Positions 1 through 8,798 of a stretch of DNA of 64,000 nucleotides are shown here, in pieces (position 1 is the first letter of the stretch; each line of letters begins with the position of its first letter). The notes below the pieces were generated by a model, which saw only the letters and a list, made by a program, of their open reading frames with translations, was not told the origin of the DNA and did not search any database. The DNA comes from Verrucomicrobiota bacterium (lineage in GTDB: Bacteria; Verrucomicrobiota; Verrucomicrobiia; Opitutales; UBA953), in assembly GCA_015061905.1 (NCBI GenBank), contig SUVQ01000001.1, positions 186,001-250,000 on the forward strand, in the 5' to 3' direction. The position numbers and the translations under genes are program-made.

Positions 1-142
1 CTCCAGCTCTCCCCGGAAAAACGTTCCCGCTTCAAGCGGAAGGCAGAAGCCTAAAAAAGCAATGCAACACGCACAAAATAATTTCGAGACACAAAACACA
101 ACCGCAAAAGTAGTGTTTGAAAACATCCCGTCAAATAAAAAA

Positions 143-183
143 AACGTTCCCGCGCGGCGAAAGCCGTTTTTAGCGGGAACGTT
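143..183. terminator. Bidirectional intrinsic terminator made of an inverted motif pair
   Basis: An 11-bp stem, AACGTTCCCGC (143-153) with GCGGGAACGTT (173-183), encloses a second small hairpin (CGGC-GAAA-GCCG). A-runs precede it and a T-run follows it, so it can terminate in both directions. It lies 15 bases beyond the queA stop and is the likely end of the fts-queA transcript. Both stem arms are copies of the iterated octamer. Bases 1-142 hold nothing else I recognise apart from one octamer copy near 22. Confidence 0.85.
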
Positions 184-198
184 TTTTTTTCAAAAAAT

Positions 199-1302
199 TT
201 ACAGAATCAGCATGGCGTCGCCGTAGCTATAAAAGCGGTAGCGTTCCCGCACGGCTTCAGCGTAAAGTTCTTTGAGCCACGCGATTCCTGCGGTTGAATC
301 CGGCGTAAGAAACGACGAAACCAGACACATCAGCGTCGATTTCGGCAGGTGGAAATTCGTAATCATCATCTCTGCCGACAAAATTTTCGACGGCGGATAA
401 ATGTAAATTCCGGCAGTTGCGGCAACACTTCCCGACGGCGGAATCAGCGGGTCGCCCGCCGCCCGGCGACGCGTAAAATCCTCCATCGCGCGCAAGCTGG
501 TTGTGCCGACGGCGAGCCGCGGCGCGGCAAGATCTTCCCGCTCCAGTTCGCAACGCGTTCCCGCCGGAATCGTGTAAAATTCCTTGTGAATGGAATGCCC
601 TTCAATCGTCGCTGATTTTATGGGTTGAAATGTGCCGAGCCCGACATGGAGCGTCAGGTCAAACATCCGCATTCCTTTTTCCTGCAATTTTTTCAAAAGC
701 GCGTCCGAGAAATGTAAGCCGGCGGTCGGCGCGGCGGCGGCTACGGGTTCTTCGCGGCGCGCGTAAACCGTCTGATAACGTTCTTTGTCCAGCGCGGAAA
801 AATCCTGTCCCTGCGGGCGGGAGCGCTCGATGTAAGGCGGAAGCGGGAGTTTTCCGATTTCGGCGGCAACGTCGAGCACACTTTTCCCGCCGGGCATTTC
901 AAATTCGACAAGATATTCGCCGCCGCCCTCTTCGCAAATTTCCTTGTCAATAACGCGTGCCCGATAAACGCCGGGAACACCGAAAGTTCCCGATGCGGCT
1001 TTCTTTCCCGGCTTGAGCAGGCACCACCAGCGCGTAGGAATTTCGCCCGGACGCAAAAGCAGGCATTCGACTTTTCCGCCCGTTTCGCGCGTTCCCGCAA
1101 GGCGTGCCTGCAAAACGGCGGCATCGTTTCGGAAAAGCCGCGTTCCCGCAGGAATCAGATTCGGCAAATCCGCAAAAATATGATGAGAAAACGTTCCCGT
1201 GCGGAGATTTACAACGAGGAGTCTTGATTCTTCGCGCCGCGCCGCCGGTGTCTGCGCAATGAGCTCCGGCGGAAGCTCGTAATTGAAAAGTTCAACGTCC
1301 AT
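199..1302 (-). CDS. queA: S-adenosylmethionine:tRNA ribosyltransferase-isomerase
   Basis: QueA transfers and isomerises the ribose of S-adenosylmethionine onto 7-aminomethyl-7-deazaguanine in tRNA, giving epoxyqueuosine in the wobble position of GUN-anticodon tRNAs; it is cytosolic. The 367-residue protein has the family N-terminus (FNYELPPELIAQTP), the AAPTAGLHFS segment near the middle, HVGLGTFQPI, GTTSLRAME and the late TNFHLPKSTLMCLVSSF block. Its length is normal for QueA (about 340-370). The ATG lies 6 bases after the ftsZ stop, so it is probably co-transcribed as the last gene of the fts block. No other queuosine gene is visible in the window. Several Ala-Gly-Thr tripeptides (for example IPAGTRL, LAGTRET) are encoded by the iterated octamer. 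Confidence 0.97.
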   Translation of the reverse strand: MDVELFNYELPPELIAQTPAARREESRLLVVNLRTGTFSHHIFADLPNLIPAGTRLFRNDAAVLQARLAGTRETGGKVECLLLRPGEIPTRWWCLLKPGKKAASGTFGVPGVYRARVIDKEICEEGGGEYLVEFEMPGGKSVLDVAAEIGKLPLPPYIERSRPQGQDFSALDKERYQTVYARREEPVAAAAPTAGLHFSDALLKKLQEKGMRMFDLTLHVGLGTFQPIKSATIEGHSIHKEFYTIPAGTRCELEREDLAAPRLAVGTTSLRAMEDFTRRRAAGDPLIPPSGSVAATAGIYIYPPSKILSAEMMITNFHLPKSTLMCLVSSFLTPDSTAGIAWLKELYAEAVRERYRFYSYGDAMLIL

Positions 1303-1308
1303 GGCGCA

Positions 1309-2640
1309 TTAGTTTTTACGCAAACTCCCGAATTCTTTTTTCTTTTTTGCGAGCGTTTTATCGAGATTGATTTGCTTGCGGATATACGTCGGCGTATCCA
1401 AATCTTTTCCTTCAAAAAGGCGACTGCGCGTGTCCGCAAATCCGCCGCGGCGGTCATCGAGCCCGAGCCCGGGTTCTTCACGATCAAAATCGTTCCCGTC
1501 CGCATCGTCCGAATTTAGCACGAGCACGCCTCCGGGCATGGCGTCCGAAGCCTCTTTTTTCGGTTTTTTGCGGACAACGCGTGAAGCTTCGCGAATCCCC
1601 GCCGCGCCGAAAACGCAAATTTCCAGGCGATCGCCGAGTGCCGGATTCACGGCATAGCTCGGAAGCGTCCGCAAATCGCCGCCGAAGCGGTTTTTCACGC
1701 GTTGCGCCGTTTCGCTGACAAAGGCGAGTTGAGGCTCCATGCCCGTTTCGATGTGAATCGCCAAGGTCTCCGCCGTTCCCGCCACGGAGGTTCGCGTTTT
1801 TAAAAGCGGGCAACGGAAAAGCTCCGTCAACGCGTCTTCCTGCGCGTTCCCGCCGCTTCCGAAGCCTACGGAAAACAGCGTGCGCGTTCCCACCGCCGGA
1901 AAAAGATTGCGAAACGCCGCCAAGTCCACGCGCATGCGCCCGGTCGTATTCAAAAGCATTCGGCAACAGGAAGAAACGCCGCTTTCAATCCAGCGATCCG
2001 AGATTTTGAATCCTTCCGAGAAACTGCCGCCGGAAGCAACCGCCTGCGCAATCAGATTGTTTTCAATCAGGATAAACGCGTTGCTGTTGGCGTGCAAAGC
2101 GTCAATCGCAAGCGAAGCCTGCTCCGTGGATTTTGCGCCTTCCCACGCAAACGGAGTGGTGGCGAAACACACGGAAACCAAGCCGATTTCGCGCGCGAGA
2201 TTAACGACTTCGACAGATGCGCCGCTACCCGTGCCGCGGCCGAGCGACGCAATGAGAATGAGCAAATCCGTTCCCGCGAGCATGGAGCGAAGCGTTTCTT
2301 CCGACGCTTTTGCCGCCGCGGCACCGCGCATAGCGTCCATCCCCGCACCGCTTCCGCCGGTAATCGTTTCTCCGATTAAAACCGTTTTCACGCCGAAGCG
2401 TTCAAGAGCCGCGAGTTCCGCCGCACTGGTGTCCACGGCAATAAATTCCGCCGCAAAAATTTTTGCCTCGCAAAGGCGCGCCACGGTGCGTGTCGCCGCG
2501 CCGCCGACGCCGACCACTTTCAGGCGCAACGGCGGCGAAGCGGGCATCGGCGCGGAAATCGGCGTTCCCGCCTCCGCGACTGCGATTGCCGGATTTGCGT
2601 TCCCGTTCGTTTCCGACGGTTTATTTTCAAAATTTTCCAT
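1309..2640 (-). CDS. ftsZ: Divergent FtsZ cell-division GTPase with degenerate T7 loop
   Basis: FtsZ is the tubulin homologue that forms the division ring. This 443-residue protein follows ftsQ and ftsA and keeps the fold: a nucleotide-binding start (VGVGGAATRTV, near residue 42), a glycine loop LGRGTGSG in place of the usual GGGTGTG, and the central domain through the FRCPLLKTRTSVAGTAE region. The C-terminus contains LDTPTYIRKQINLD, which matches the conserved tail that binds FtsA and ZipA-type partners. The T7 synergy loop, normally NxDxxD, reads RVDLAAF: only the middle aspartate remains. Those residues complete the GTPase site of the neighbouring subunit in known FtsZ. The identification is firm from context and tail; whether it hydrolyses GTP normally is doubtful. 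The spacer to ftsA is 33 bases. Confidence 0.9.
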   Translation of the reverse strand: MENFENKPSETNGNANPAIAVAEAGTPISAPMPASPPLRLKVVGVGGAATRTVARLCEAKIFAAEFIAVDTSAAELAALERFGVKTVLIGETITGGSGAGMDAMRGAAAAKASEETLRSMLAGTDLLILIASLGRGTGSGASVEVVNLAREIGLVSVCFATTPFAWEGAKSTEQASLAIDALHANSNAFILIENNLIAQAVASGGSFSEGFKISDRWIESGVSSCCRMLLNTTGRMRVDLAAFRNLFPAVGTRTLFSVGFGSGGNAQEDALTELFRCPLLKTRTSVAGTAETLAIHIETGMEPQLAFVSETAQRVKNRFGGDLRTLPSYAVNPALGDRLEICVFGAAGIREASRVVRKKPKKEASDAMPGGVLVLNSDDADGNDFDREEPGLGLDDRRGGFADTRSRLFEGKDLDTPTYIRKQINLDKTLAKKKKEFGSLRKN

Positions 2641-2673
2641 CTCGTTGTTTTTTTTACAGATTAAACCGCACGG

Positions 2674-3888
2674 CTAAAATATTTCGCGAAAAAGCCGGCG
2701 AAACCATCCGCCCTTTACGTCGCGCTCGGCGGATTTTGCCTGCGAATCCCGATAAAGCTTCGCCAAGCCGACAACCGTAGAATATTTCGGCTCCGCATAC
2801 GCACGGGCAAAACTGAGGCTCGGCTCACCGATGCGGACTTCCGCGTTCCCGAAAATAGAGCTCGCCAATTTCCCGATTCCTTCCATTTGAGCGGTCCCGC
2901 CCGTGAGAAAAACCGTTCCGGAAAATGCCGACTCAACATTGATTTTTTTCGAAATCAAAGTGAACAGCTCTCGCAGGCGCACTTCCGTAATCAATTCCAT
3001 TTTGTAACGGGAAACATGCTTGGAAAAACCTTTGAGCTCGCCGTCGAACGAATCGAGGTCAATTTCCGCAAACACGTTATCGCCTTCCCGTGCGTAAGCG
3101 TTCCCGTATTTGATTTTCAAACGCTCGGCATCTTCTTTGCTGATTTGCAAGCCGAGCGACATATCGTTGGTGATGTGCTCGCCGCCGACGGGAATAACGC
3201 CCGTGCAAACGACCGCACCGTCGCGGAACAGCACAAAATCCGACGTCCCCGCGCCGATGTCGATGACAAGGCGGTTGTCGTCCATAATTTGGGCAAACGT
3301 GCGAATTGCTTCCGCCGAAGCAAGCGAAGCGGGGAAAAGCCCGCGCACCGTCATTCCGTAGCGGTTCGGAATCTGGTAAAGCTCCGTCAGATACGTATCG
3401 TCCGCATCAATGACCCATAAATCGTAAGTTAATTCTTTCCCGCTCAGTCCGAGCGGCTCTTCCCGTTCCCGTCGGTCGAGCAAATAACGACGCAAAAGGT
3501 GCTGAACGATGTGGCGGTTTTCGGGAACGCGGTGAACGCAGGCGGAAAAAGCATCGTCACGCGCCGCCTCTTTATCTTCCGCGCGAACGCAACCGCTTTT
3601 CACGCTTGTCAATCCCGTTACCGAAAACCCGCCGACCAATGCGCCCGAAACGGCAAGGCAGGCTCCGCGAACGCGCCGCGCCGCTCCCGCCATTTTTTCC
3701 GCCTGCCGAATCGCCGAATGCACGCTTTCCTTCAATGCGCCGAGATTGACGATTTCGCCCTTGCGCATTCCTTCGGTTTTCGCACAAAAAGCACCGATAA
3801 CCTGCAACTGCGGCTCCAAATCGACAATGAGCACTTTTGTTTCCGCGCTGCCGATATCAATCACCGCTAAAATATTGTCCTGTGCCAT
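2674..3888 (-). CDS. ftsA: Cell-division protein FtsA, membrane tether of the Z ring
   Basis: FtsA is an actin-like ATPase that binds the FtsZ C-terminal tail and anchors it to the cytoplasmic membrane. The 404-residue protein starts with the phosphate-1 motif (AVIDIGSAETKVLIV), has the SHS2 insertion region around residues 80-170, a phosphate-2-like LVIDIGAGTSDFVLF near 210 and VFLTGGTAQMEGI near 330. It ends with an amphipathic segment (GGWFRRLFREIF), the expected membrane-targeting helix. The ATG at 3888 is supported by GAGGA about 8 bases upstream. It lies 15 bases after the ftsQ stop and 33 bases before ftsZ, in the usual ftsQ-ftsA-ftsZ order. Confidence 0.95.
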   Translation of the reverse strand: MAQDNILAVIDIGSAETKVLIVDLEPQLQVIGAFCAKTEGMRKGEIVNLGALKESVHSAIRQAEKMAGAARRVRGACLAVSGALVGGFSVTGLTSVKSGCVRAEDKEAARDDAFSACVHRVPENRHIVQHLLRRYLLDRREREEPLGLSGKELTYDLWVIDADDTYLTELYQIPNRYGMTVRGLFPASLASAEAIRTFAQIMDDNRLVIDIGAGTSDFVLFRDGAVVCTGVIPVGGEHITNDMSLGLQISKEDAERLKIKYGNAYAREGDNVFAEIDLDSFDGELKGFSKHVSRYKMELITEVRLRELFTLISKKINVESAFSGTVFLTGGTAQMEGIGKLASSIFGNAEVRIGEPSLSFARAYAEPKYSTVVGLAKLYRDSQAKSAERDVKGGWFRRLFREIF

Positions 3889-3903
3889 GGAAATTTCCTC
3901 AAA

Positions 3904-4881
3904 TTACGGAGTTTCCGCCGAAAGAGGAATCAATCGCATTTCGCGAAATTCCTTCATCGGGTTTTTCCGATTGGTAATAAATAAAACGCGATACGCGGGA
4001 GCGCGCGTCGGCGCACTCAAAACCATGTCCCACGTCCCGTTTGCCCGCGCTGAAGCAAGCAATTTCAAATCTTCACGAAAACGCGTTGCCGAAAAAACAT
4101 ATTCTTTAATTTTGGCGTGTCCCGGGTTTTGAACCGCCGCGAAAGGCACCACGCTGATCAGAGACCACGGATGGGCAATATCCCGCTCGTCCGACGGGAA
4201 ATCACGCAACGAAATCGTGTCCCATTCTTCAAATAATTTGCGGTAAGAGGTGCGCGCCGTCTCGATAAAATCCGCCAGTTTTGCCATGACGGGAACGCAG
4301 TCAAAACCCGTTTTTGCATCAATCGCAAGGCGAACATCCCGCAATATCGGCAAGCCGCTTTGGCGCACGGCCCACGCGTCGGACGAAAAAACGACGCCGT
4401 CCGCCGCGACAAAGCGCACGCCGGAATCATCGTCCTCCAAGCGTGCGACCGGCTTCCGCTCCAAAACGTCGACGCGCAACATTCCGTCCGGACGCCTCAA
4501 AACTCTCGCCGCGGAAATCTGCGGGTGCGCCAGCAGGCGATCCCGCAAATGATGAAGATTCGGAGCCGCGTTTTCATCAAATTCCGTCCACGCGCGGAAC
4601 CACGCTTCGTCCAACAAGCCGCCGTTGTTTTCAAAATGCACCGCTACCGGATTTTTTTCTTCGTCCGAAAGCCCGGCCATCATGTCAATCCAAACATAAG
4701 CCAGCAACGAAGCGATTCCGCCGACAAGGAGCACCACGGAAAATTTTCTCAAAATCTCATAAACCCGTTGCCGTTTTCCGGATTTTGTATCTCCGCTCAA
4801 AACCACATTTTGCGGCAACGCACGCCATTCTTTGGAATGCATTTGCTCGATGAGGTTTTGGTGATTTTGTTTTCGGGACAT
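3904..4881 (-). CDS. ftsQ: FtsQ-like divisome protein with POTRA domain
   Basis: FtsQ/DivIB links cytoplasmic and periplasmic divisome parts. The 325-residue protein has a basic cytoplasmic N-terminus, one membrane segment at about residues 46-67 (VVLLVGGIASLLAYVWIDMM) and an extracytoplasmic domain beginning with a POTRA-like region (LHHLRDRLLAHPQISAARVL, then MLRVDVLERKPVARL). Overall similarity to known FtsQ is low, so the name rests on topology, the POTRA pattern and the position directly before ftsA. The gene is the first of the division block in this window; no mur genes lie upstream, where groEL ends instead. Confidence 0.82.
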   Translation of the reverse strand: MSRKQNHQNLIEQMHSKEWRALPQNVVLSGDTKSGKRQRVYEILRKFSVVLLVGGIASLLAYVWIDMMAGLSDEEKNPVAVHFENNGGLLDEAWFRAWTEFDENAAPNLHHLRDRLLAHPQISAARVLRRPDGMLRVDVLERKPVARLEDDDSGVRFVAADGVVFSSDAWAVRQSGLPILRDVRLAIDAKTGFDCVPVMAKLADFIETARTSYRKLFEEWDTISLRDFPSDERDIAHPWSLISVVPFAAVQNPGHAKIKEYVFSATRFREDLKLLASARANGTWDMVLSAPTRAPAYRVLFITNRKNPMKEFREMRLIPLSAETP

Positions 4882-4931
4882 TTTCGGAGAAAAACTCTAC
4901 GCGTTCCCGTTCCCCCGCGCAAATTGAAAAA

Positions 4932-4961
4932 GCGTTCCCGCGACTTTCGACACAGGAACGC
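4932..4961 (-). terminator. Probable groEL terminator, imperfect motif pair
   Basis: GCGTTCC (4932-4938) pairs with GGAACGC (4955-4961), followed on the minus strand by TTTTTCAATTT. The left arm is a full copy of the iterated octamer, the right arm a degenerate one. It lies between the groEL stop and ftsQ, after a short run of TAAGC-type words. Confidence 0.55.
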
Positions 4962-5004
4962 ATCTTTAAGCATTAAGCTTTAAGCTCTAATCTTTTTTTT
5001 TCGA

Positions 5005-6639
5005 TTAATACATGCCGCCCATTCCGCCGTCCGGCATTGCGGGCGCGGCTTTCGGTTCTTCGGGAACGTCCGTGATGAGGCATTCCGTCGTGAGAAGCAT
5101 CGAAGCAACCGACGTTGCGGAAACAATCGCAGTGCGGGTTACCTTCGCGGGATCGACGACTCCGGCGGCGACGAGATCTTCGTAAACATCCGTTGCAACG
5201 TTGTAGCCGAAATTGCCTTTACCTTTGAGCACTTCCTTCACGATGAGCGAACCTTCGACGCCGGCGTTTTCGCAGAGCGTGCGAAGCGGTTCTTCGATCG
5301 CGCGGCGAACGATTTTCGCGCCCGTTTTCGCGTCCCCGTCAAGCGTTTCGATGAGCTTGTCCACAGCCTTCGCCGTGCGCAGGAGCGCAACGCCGCCGCC
5401 GGGAACGATACCTTCTTCAACTGCCGCGCGCGTAGCGTGGAGCGCGTCGTCAACACGGTCTTTCTTTTCTTTGAGTTCGGCTTCGGAAGCGGCACCGACT
5501 TTGATGACGGCGACACCGCCCGCGAGCTTGGCAAGGCGTTCCTGAAGTTTTTCGCGATCGTAATCGGAGGACGTTTCTTCGATTTGGCGGCGAATAAGTT
5601 TCACGCGACCTTGGATGTCGGAAGATTTTCCGGCACCTTCGATAATCGTTGTATTTTCCTTATCGACGACAACGCGTTTTGCTTTGCCGAGGTCGGCAAT
5701 GGTGATGCTTTCGAGCTTGATGCCGAGATCTTCGGTGATGAATTTTCCGCCGGTGAGAATGGCGATGTCTTCCATCATGGCTTTACGGCGATCGCCAAAG
5801 CCCGGAGCTTTCACCGCGCAAACGTTAATCGTGCCGCGAATCTTGTTCACGACGAGGGTCGCGAGAGCTTCGCCGTCCACGTCTTCCGCGACAATGACGA
5901 GCGGTTTTCCGGCTTTGGCAACTTCCTGAAGAATCGGGAGCAAGTCCTTCATCGAGGAAATTTTCTTTTCAAAGAGCAACAAATACGGATCGTCGAGCAC
6001 GCATTCGAGGGATTCCGCGTTCGTGCAGAAATACGGGGAAAGGTAGCCCTTGTCGAACTGCATGCCTTCGACGACGTCGAGGGTCGTTTCGATGGTTTTG
6101 GCTTCTTCGACCGTGATCGTGCCGTCTTTTCCGACTTTGCTCATCGCGTCGGCAATGATGGAACCGATGGAATCGTCCCAGTTGGCGGAAACGGTTGCGA
6201 CCTGCTTGATTTCGTCGCTGTTTTTAATTTTCTTCGCGGAGGAAGCGAGTTCCTTCGTGATGGTTTCGCAAGCGGCATCGATCCCGCGCTTGACGAAAAT
6301 CGGGTTCGCGCCCGCGGAAACGCTCTTCAAGCCTTCTTTGTAAATGGCTTCGGCGAGAACGGTGGCGGTCGTCGTGCCGTCGCCCGCTTTGTCGGCGGTT
6401 TTGGAGGCGACTTCGCGCACCATTTGCGCGCCCATGTTTTCAAACGCGTCCGCCAATTCGATTTCCTTGGCGACGGAAACGCCGTCCTTGGTCACTTTCG
6501 GTGCGCCGTATTTTTTGTCGATCATCACGTTGCGACCTTTCGGTCCGAGCGTGATTTTAACGGCTTTCGCGAGCGTCTGAACGCCGGCGAGGATTTTGCG
6601 GCGACCGGCTTCATCAAAAAGAATCTGTTTTTTTGCCAT
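5005..6639 (-). CDS. groL: Chaperonin GroEL (Hsp60)
   Basis: GroEL forms the double-ring ATP-driven folding chamber capped by GroES. The 544-residue protein is full length: [20 protein letters not shown] start, ATP loop [11 protein letters not shown] near residue 86, apical-domain segments, [11 protein letters not shown] near 412 and a Gly-Met tail (GGMGGMY). It follows groES by 48 bases on the same strand, so they form the standard groES-groEL operon. A sigma-54-like element rather than a CIRCE operator is seen upstream of groES. Confidence 0.99.
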   Translation of the reverse strand: MAKKQILFDEAGRRKILAGVQTLAKAVKITLGPKGRNVMIDKKYGAPKVTKDGVSVAKEIELADAFENMGAQMVREVASKTADKAGDGTTTATVLAEAIYKEGLKSVSAGANPIFVKRGIDAACETITKELASSAKKIKNSDEIKQVATVSANWDDSIGSIIADAMSKVGKDGTITVEEAKTIETTLDVVEGMQFDKGYLSPYFCTNAESLECVLDDPYLLLFEKKISSMKDLLPILQEVAKAGKPLVIVAEDVDGEALATLVVNKIRGTINVCAVKAPGFGDRRKAMMEDIAILTGGKFITEDLGIKLESITIADLGKAKRVVVDKENTTIIEGAGKSSDIQGRVKLIRRQIEETSSDYDREKLQERLAKLAGGVAVIKVGAASEAELKEKKDRVDDALHATRAAVEEGIVPGGGVALLRTAKAVDKLIETLDGDAKTGAKIVRRAIEEPLRTLCENAGVEGSLIVKEVLKGKGNFGYNVATDVYEDLVAAGVVDPAKVTRTAIVSATSVASMLLTTECLITDVPEEPKAAPAMPDGGMGGMY

Positions 6640-6687
6640 AGTTTTTATTTCTTTCTAAAAAAAGATTAAATAACGGGAACGTAAAAA

Positions 6688-7023
6688 TTATCCGAGCACG
6701 GCGAGGATTTCGTCTTCGCGCACGAGAATATACATCGTATCGTCAATTTTAACTTCCGTTCCGGAATATTTTCCGATGAGAACCTTGTCGCCGATTTCGA
6801 CATTGAACTCGACTTTCTTGCCGTCTTCGACCTTGCCGGTGCCGAGCGCAACGACTTTGGCTTCCATCGGTTTTTCTTTTGCCGAATCCGGAATAATGAT
6901 TCCGCCCTTGATTTCTTCCGCGCATTCGCAACGCTTCAAGAGAACGCGATCGCCGAGCGGCTTGACGTTAACGGATGCTCCGCTTTTTTTGCAGCAGCAT
7001 TTTTCTTTTTTATCTTTGCTCAT
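6688..7023 (-). CDS. groS: Co-chaperonin GroES with cysteine-rich N-terminal extension
   Basis: GroES is the heptameric lid of the GroEL chamber. I use the ATG at 7023, giving 111 residues; the frame is open further upstream but that part does not look coded. The core starts at [14 protein letters not shown] near residue 18 and includes the mobile-loop region ([20 protein letters not shown]) and the C-terminal EDEILAVLG. Compared with the usual 95 or so residues, there is a 17-residue N-terminal extension, [17 protein letters not shown], with three consecutive cysteines among lysines. No strong Shine-Dalgarno sequence precedes this ATG. The extension could bind metal or be redox sensitive; that is a guess. 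Confidence 0.95.
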   Translation of the reverse strand: MSKDKKEKCCCKKSGASVNVKPLGDRVLLKRCECAEEIKGGIIIPDSAKEKPMEAKVVALGTGKVEDGKKVEFNVEIGDKVLIGKYSGTEVKIDDTMYILVREDEILAVLG

Positions 7024-7073
7024 ATTGGAATGTGTAAGATTGTGATTTGAAAATAAAAGTGTTTCCGAATTTA

Positions 7074-7090
7074 TGCACATTGCGTGCCAA
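7074..7090 (-). promoter_or_regulatory. Sigma-54-like -24/-12 element upstream of groES
   Basis: The minus strand reads TTGGCACGCAATGTGCA. GG and GC are separated by 10 bases, as in the sigma-54 consensus TGGCACG-N4-TTGCW, with one mismatch (G for T) in the -12 part. The implied start would be near 7063, giving a leader of about 40 bases. A nearly identical element lies before dnaK. No CIRCE inverted repeat (TTAGCACTC type) is present. No activator site was recognised. Confidence 0.45.
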
Positions 7091-7103
7091 AAATTTTAAA
7101 ACT

Positions 7104-7134
7104 ATAAAAAAAGAGAACCCGACGGCGGCGTTCT
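7104..7134 (-). terminator. Probable ispH terminator
   Basis: On the minus strand AGAACGCC and GGGTTCT form an imperfect stem around GCCGTC, followed by a T-run (TTTTTTTATAG). It lies directly after the ispH stop and upstream of the groES promoter region. Confidence 0.55.
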
Positions 7135-7138
7135 TTCC

Positions 7139-8023
7139 TTAGCCCACTTTTTCAAGCGTGGCGCAAACTTCGTCGATTAAAAAGCCCGGCGTGGACGCTC
7201 CCGCCGTAACGCCGACCACGGAGTAGCGTTTCATCTGCTCCAAATCGAGTTCGCGCAATGTCTCAATATGATAACACGGCAAGCCTTGGCGTTCGACCAG
7301 CGTCGCCAACTTCACGGTGTTTGCCGAATGGCGACCGCCGATAACGACGATTGCCTCCGCACCCTGCTCCGCGAGGCGAACCACATCGCCTTGGCGGGAA
7401 CGCGTCGCTCCGCAAATGGTATTGAAAATCTGCGCATTCGGATAGCGTTCCCGCACTTTTTCCGCGAGGATTTCAAACTCGTCCGGAAACATTGTGGATT
7501 GCGACACCATGCAAACTTTTTCGCCGAGCGGCGGGAGTGCAGCAAGATCCGCTTCCGTGCGCACGGCAAAGCCGCGCCCTTCCGCGTAGCCGAGAATCCC
7601 GACCACTTCCGGGTGATTCGGATCCCCGAAAACGAGCGTCGAAAAACCTTTTTTGGCACAAAGCCGAACACGTCCGGCGATTACGCCGACATCCGGACAA
7701 GTCGCATCTCGAAATTCCGCACCGAGCGTTTTCAAATACTCACGGCGTTCCGGCGTTACTCCGTGCGCGCGCACAATAACGACAGCATTCGCCTTTTCCG
7801 CTTCCGAAAGATTAAGGTTTAATTCCGAGCGGGAACGGTAGTCGCCGACTTCGCGCACGCCTTCCGCCTCGAGTTCCGCCATCATTTGCCGATTGTGAAT
7901 GAGCGGTCCGTCCGTAAAAACGGGAGCGCGTCCGCGGCGGACATAATCTCTCACGATATTGATGGCGCGCTCTACGCCTCGGCAAAACCCGGCACTTCCT
8001 GCTCTGAGAATTTTCATTTTCAA
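7139..8023 (-). CDS. ispH: 4-hydroxy-3-methylbut-2-enyl diphosphate reductase
   Basis: IspH (LytB) makes isopentenyl and dimethylallyl diphosphate in the last step of the methylerythritol phosphate pathway, using a [4Fe-4S] cluster. The 294-residue protein has all three cluster cysteines in their usual settings: GFCRGVERA (near residue 13), ATCPDVG (near 98) and NTICGATRSRQ (near 200). Substrate-binding histidines are seen in LIHNRQ, RAHGVTPE and DPNHPEVVG, and TAGASTPGFLI lies near the end. Translation may start at Met1 or Met3. It sits 18 bases after the ExbB-like gene and may be co-transcribed with it. Confidence 0.98.
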   Translation of the reverse strand: MKMKILRAGSAGFCRGVERAINIVRDYVRRGRAPVFTDGPLIHNRQMMAELEAEGVREVGDYRSRSELNLNLSEAEKANAVVIVRAHGVTPERREYLKTLGAEFRDATCPDVGVIAGRVRLCAKKGFSTLVFGDPNHPEVVGILGYAEGRGFAVRTEADLAALPPLGEKVCMVSQSTMFPDEFEILAEKVRERYPNAQIFNTICGATRSRQGDVVRLAEQGAEAIVVIGGRHSANTVKLATLVERQGLPCYHIETLRELDLEQMKRYSVVGVTAGASTPGFLIDEVCATLEKVG

Positions 8024-8041
8024 AAAACGACCGGAGGCGAA

Positions 8042-8728
8042 TCACTCTTCCTTTCCGTCTTCGGGAAGAGGTTTTTCATAGCAAATAAATCCGATCATCG
8101 AAACGGCGGCGCGCTCAATATCGGCAATAATCGTGCGAATGCGTCCGGCTACAAAGTGATAGCCCAAGTGGAAAACAATCGCGAGGCAGATGCCCACGCC
8201 CGTCGCGGCAAGCGCAGACGCGATATCGCCGGAAAAAACATCCGCATTGGCGTAATGCCCGGACGCACGCATTGTAAGAAACGCGCGCAAAAGCGCAAAA
8301 ACCGTTCCCGCGAGCCCCACCAGCGGCGCGATTTTCGCGAGAGCGCGAATCGTTCCCGCGCGGCGTTCGAGTGCCGGAATTTCCAAAAGTGCCGCTTCTT
8401 CCGCCGCAATGCGCATGTGTGCTTCTCCTTCTTTGGAGTGAAGCAAAACGGCTTTAACGACGCGCGGCACCGCGCCCGGAGAATCTTCGCAAACCGTCAG
8501 CGCTTCGTTAAACCGCCCGTTGCGCAAATTCGTGCAAATCCCTTCGACAAAGGTGTCCGCCTGAATTTGTCCGCGATGCAGATAAATCGATCGCTCGACA
8601 ATGACCAAAAAGCCGATAAACCCGATTGCAAGCAAAAGCCAAACAAAGGGACCGCCGTCGGCAACGAGCGAAAAATTCACGGCAGAATCCGCCGAGGAAA
8701 GCATTGTGATCTCAGGAGTCGTATTCAT
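8042..8728 (-). CDS. MotA/TolQ/ExbB-family proton channel protein
   Basis: Members of this family form inner-membrane proton channels that energise outer-membrane processes together with an ExbD/TolR partner. The 228-residue protein shows one membrane segment at about residues 25-47 (FVWLLLAIGFIGFLVIVE), a cytoplasmic stretch, then two segments near 125-147 (IRALAKIAPLVGLAGTVFALL) and 165-190 (ALAATGVGICLAIVFHLGYHF), the normal three-helix plan. The conserved APLxGLxGTV motif is present. The TPR protein gene precedes it and ispH follows. No exbD/tolR gene is next to it, which is unusual, so the partner must be elsewhere or absent. Confidence 0.88.
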   Translation of the reverse strand: MNTTPEITMLSSADSAVNFSLVADGGPFVWLLLAIGFIGFLVIVERSIYLHRGQIQADTFVEGICTNLRNGRFNEALTVCEDSPGAVPRVVKAVLLHSKEGEAHMRIAAEEAALLEIPALERRAGTIRALAKIAPLVGLAGTVFALLRAFLTMRASGHYANADVFSGDIASALAATGVGICLAIVFHLGYHFVAGRIRTIIADIERAAVSMIGFICYEKPLPEDGKEE

Positions 8729-8798
8729 TGATGAGGATAAAAATTAGGAATTAAAAATGAGAAACGGGGAAACGGGAACGTCAGTTTTTTTCGCAAAA

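Noticed and set aside
7024-7138. CIRCE operator (TTAGCACTC-N9-GAGTGCTAA) upstream of groES
   Set aside because: No such inverted repeat exists there; HrcA control is not supported by the sequence.
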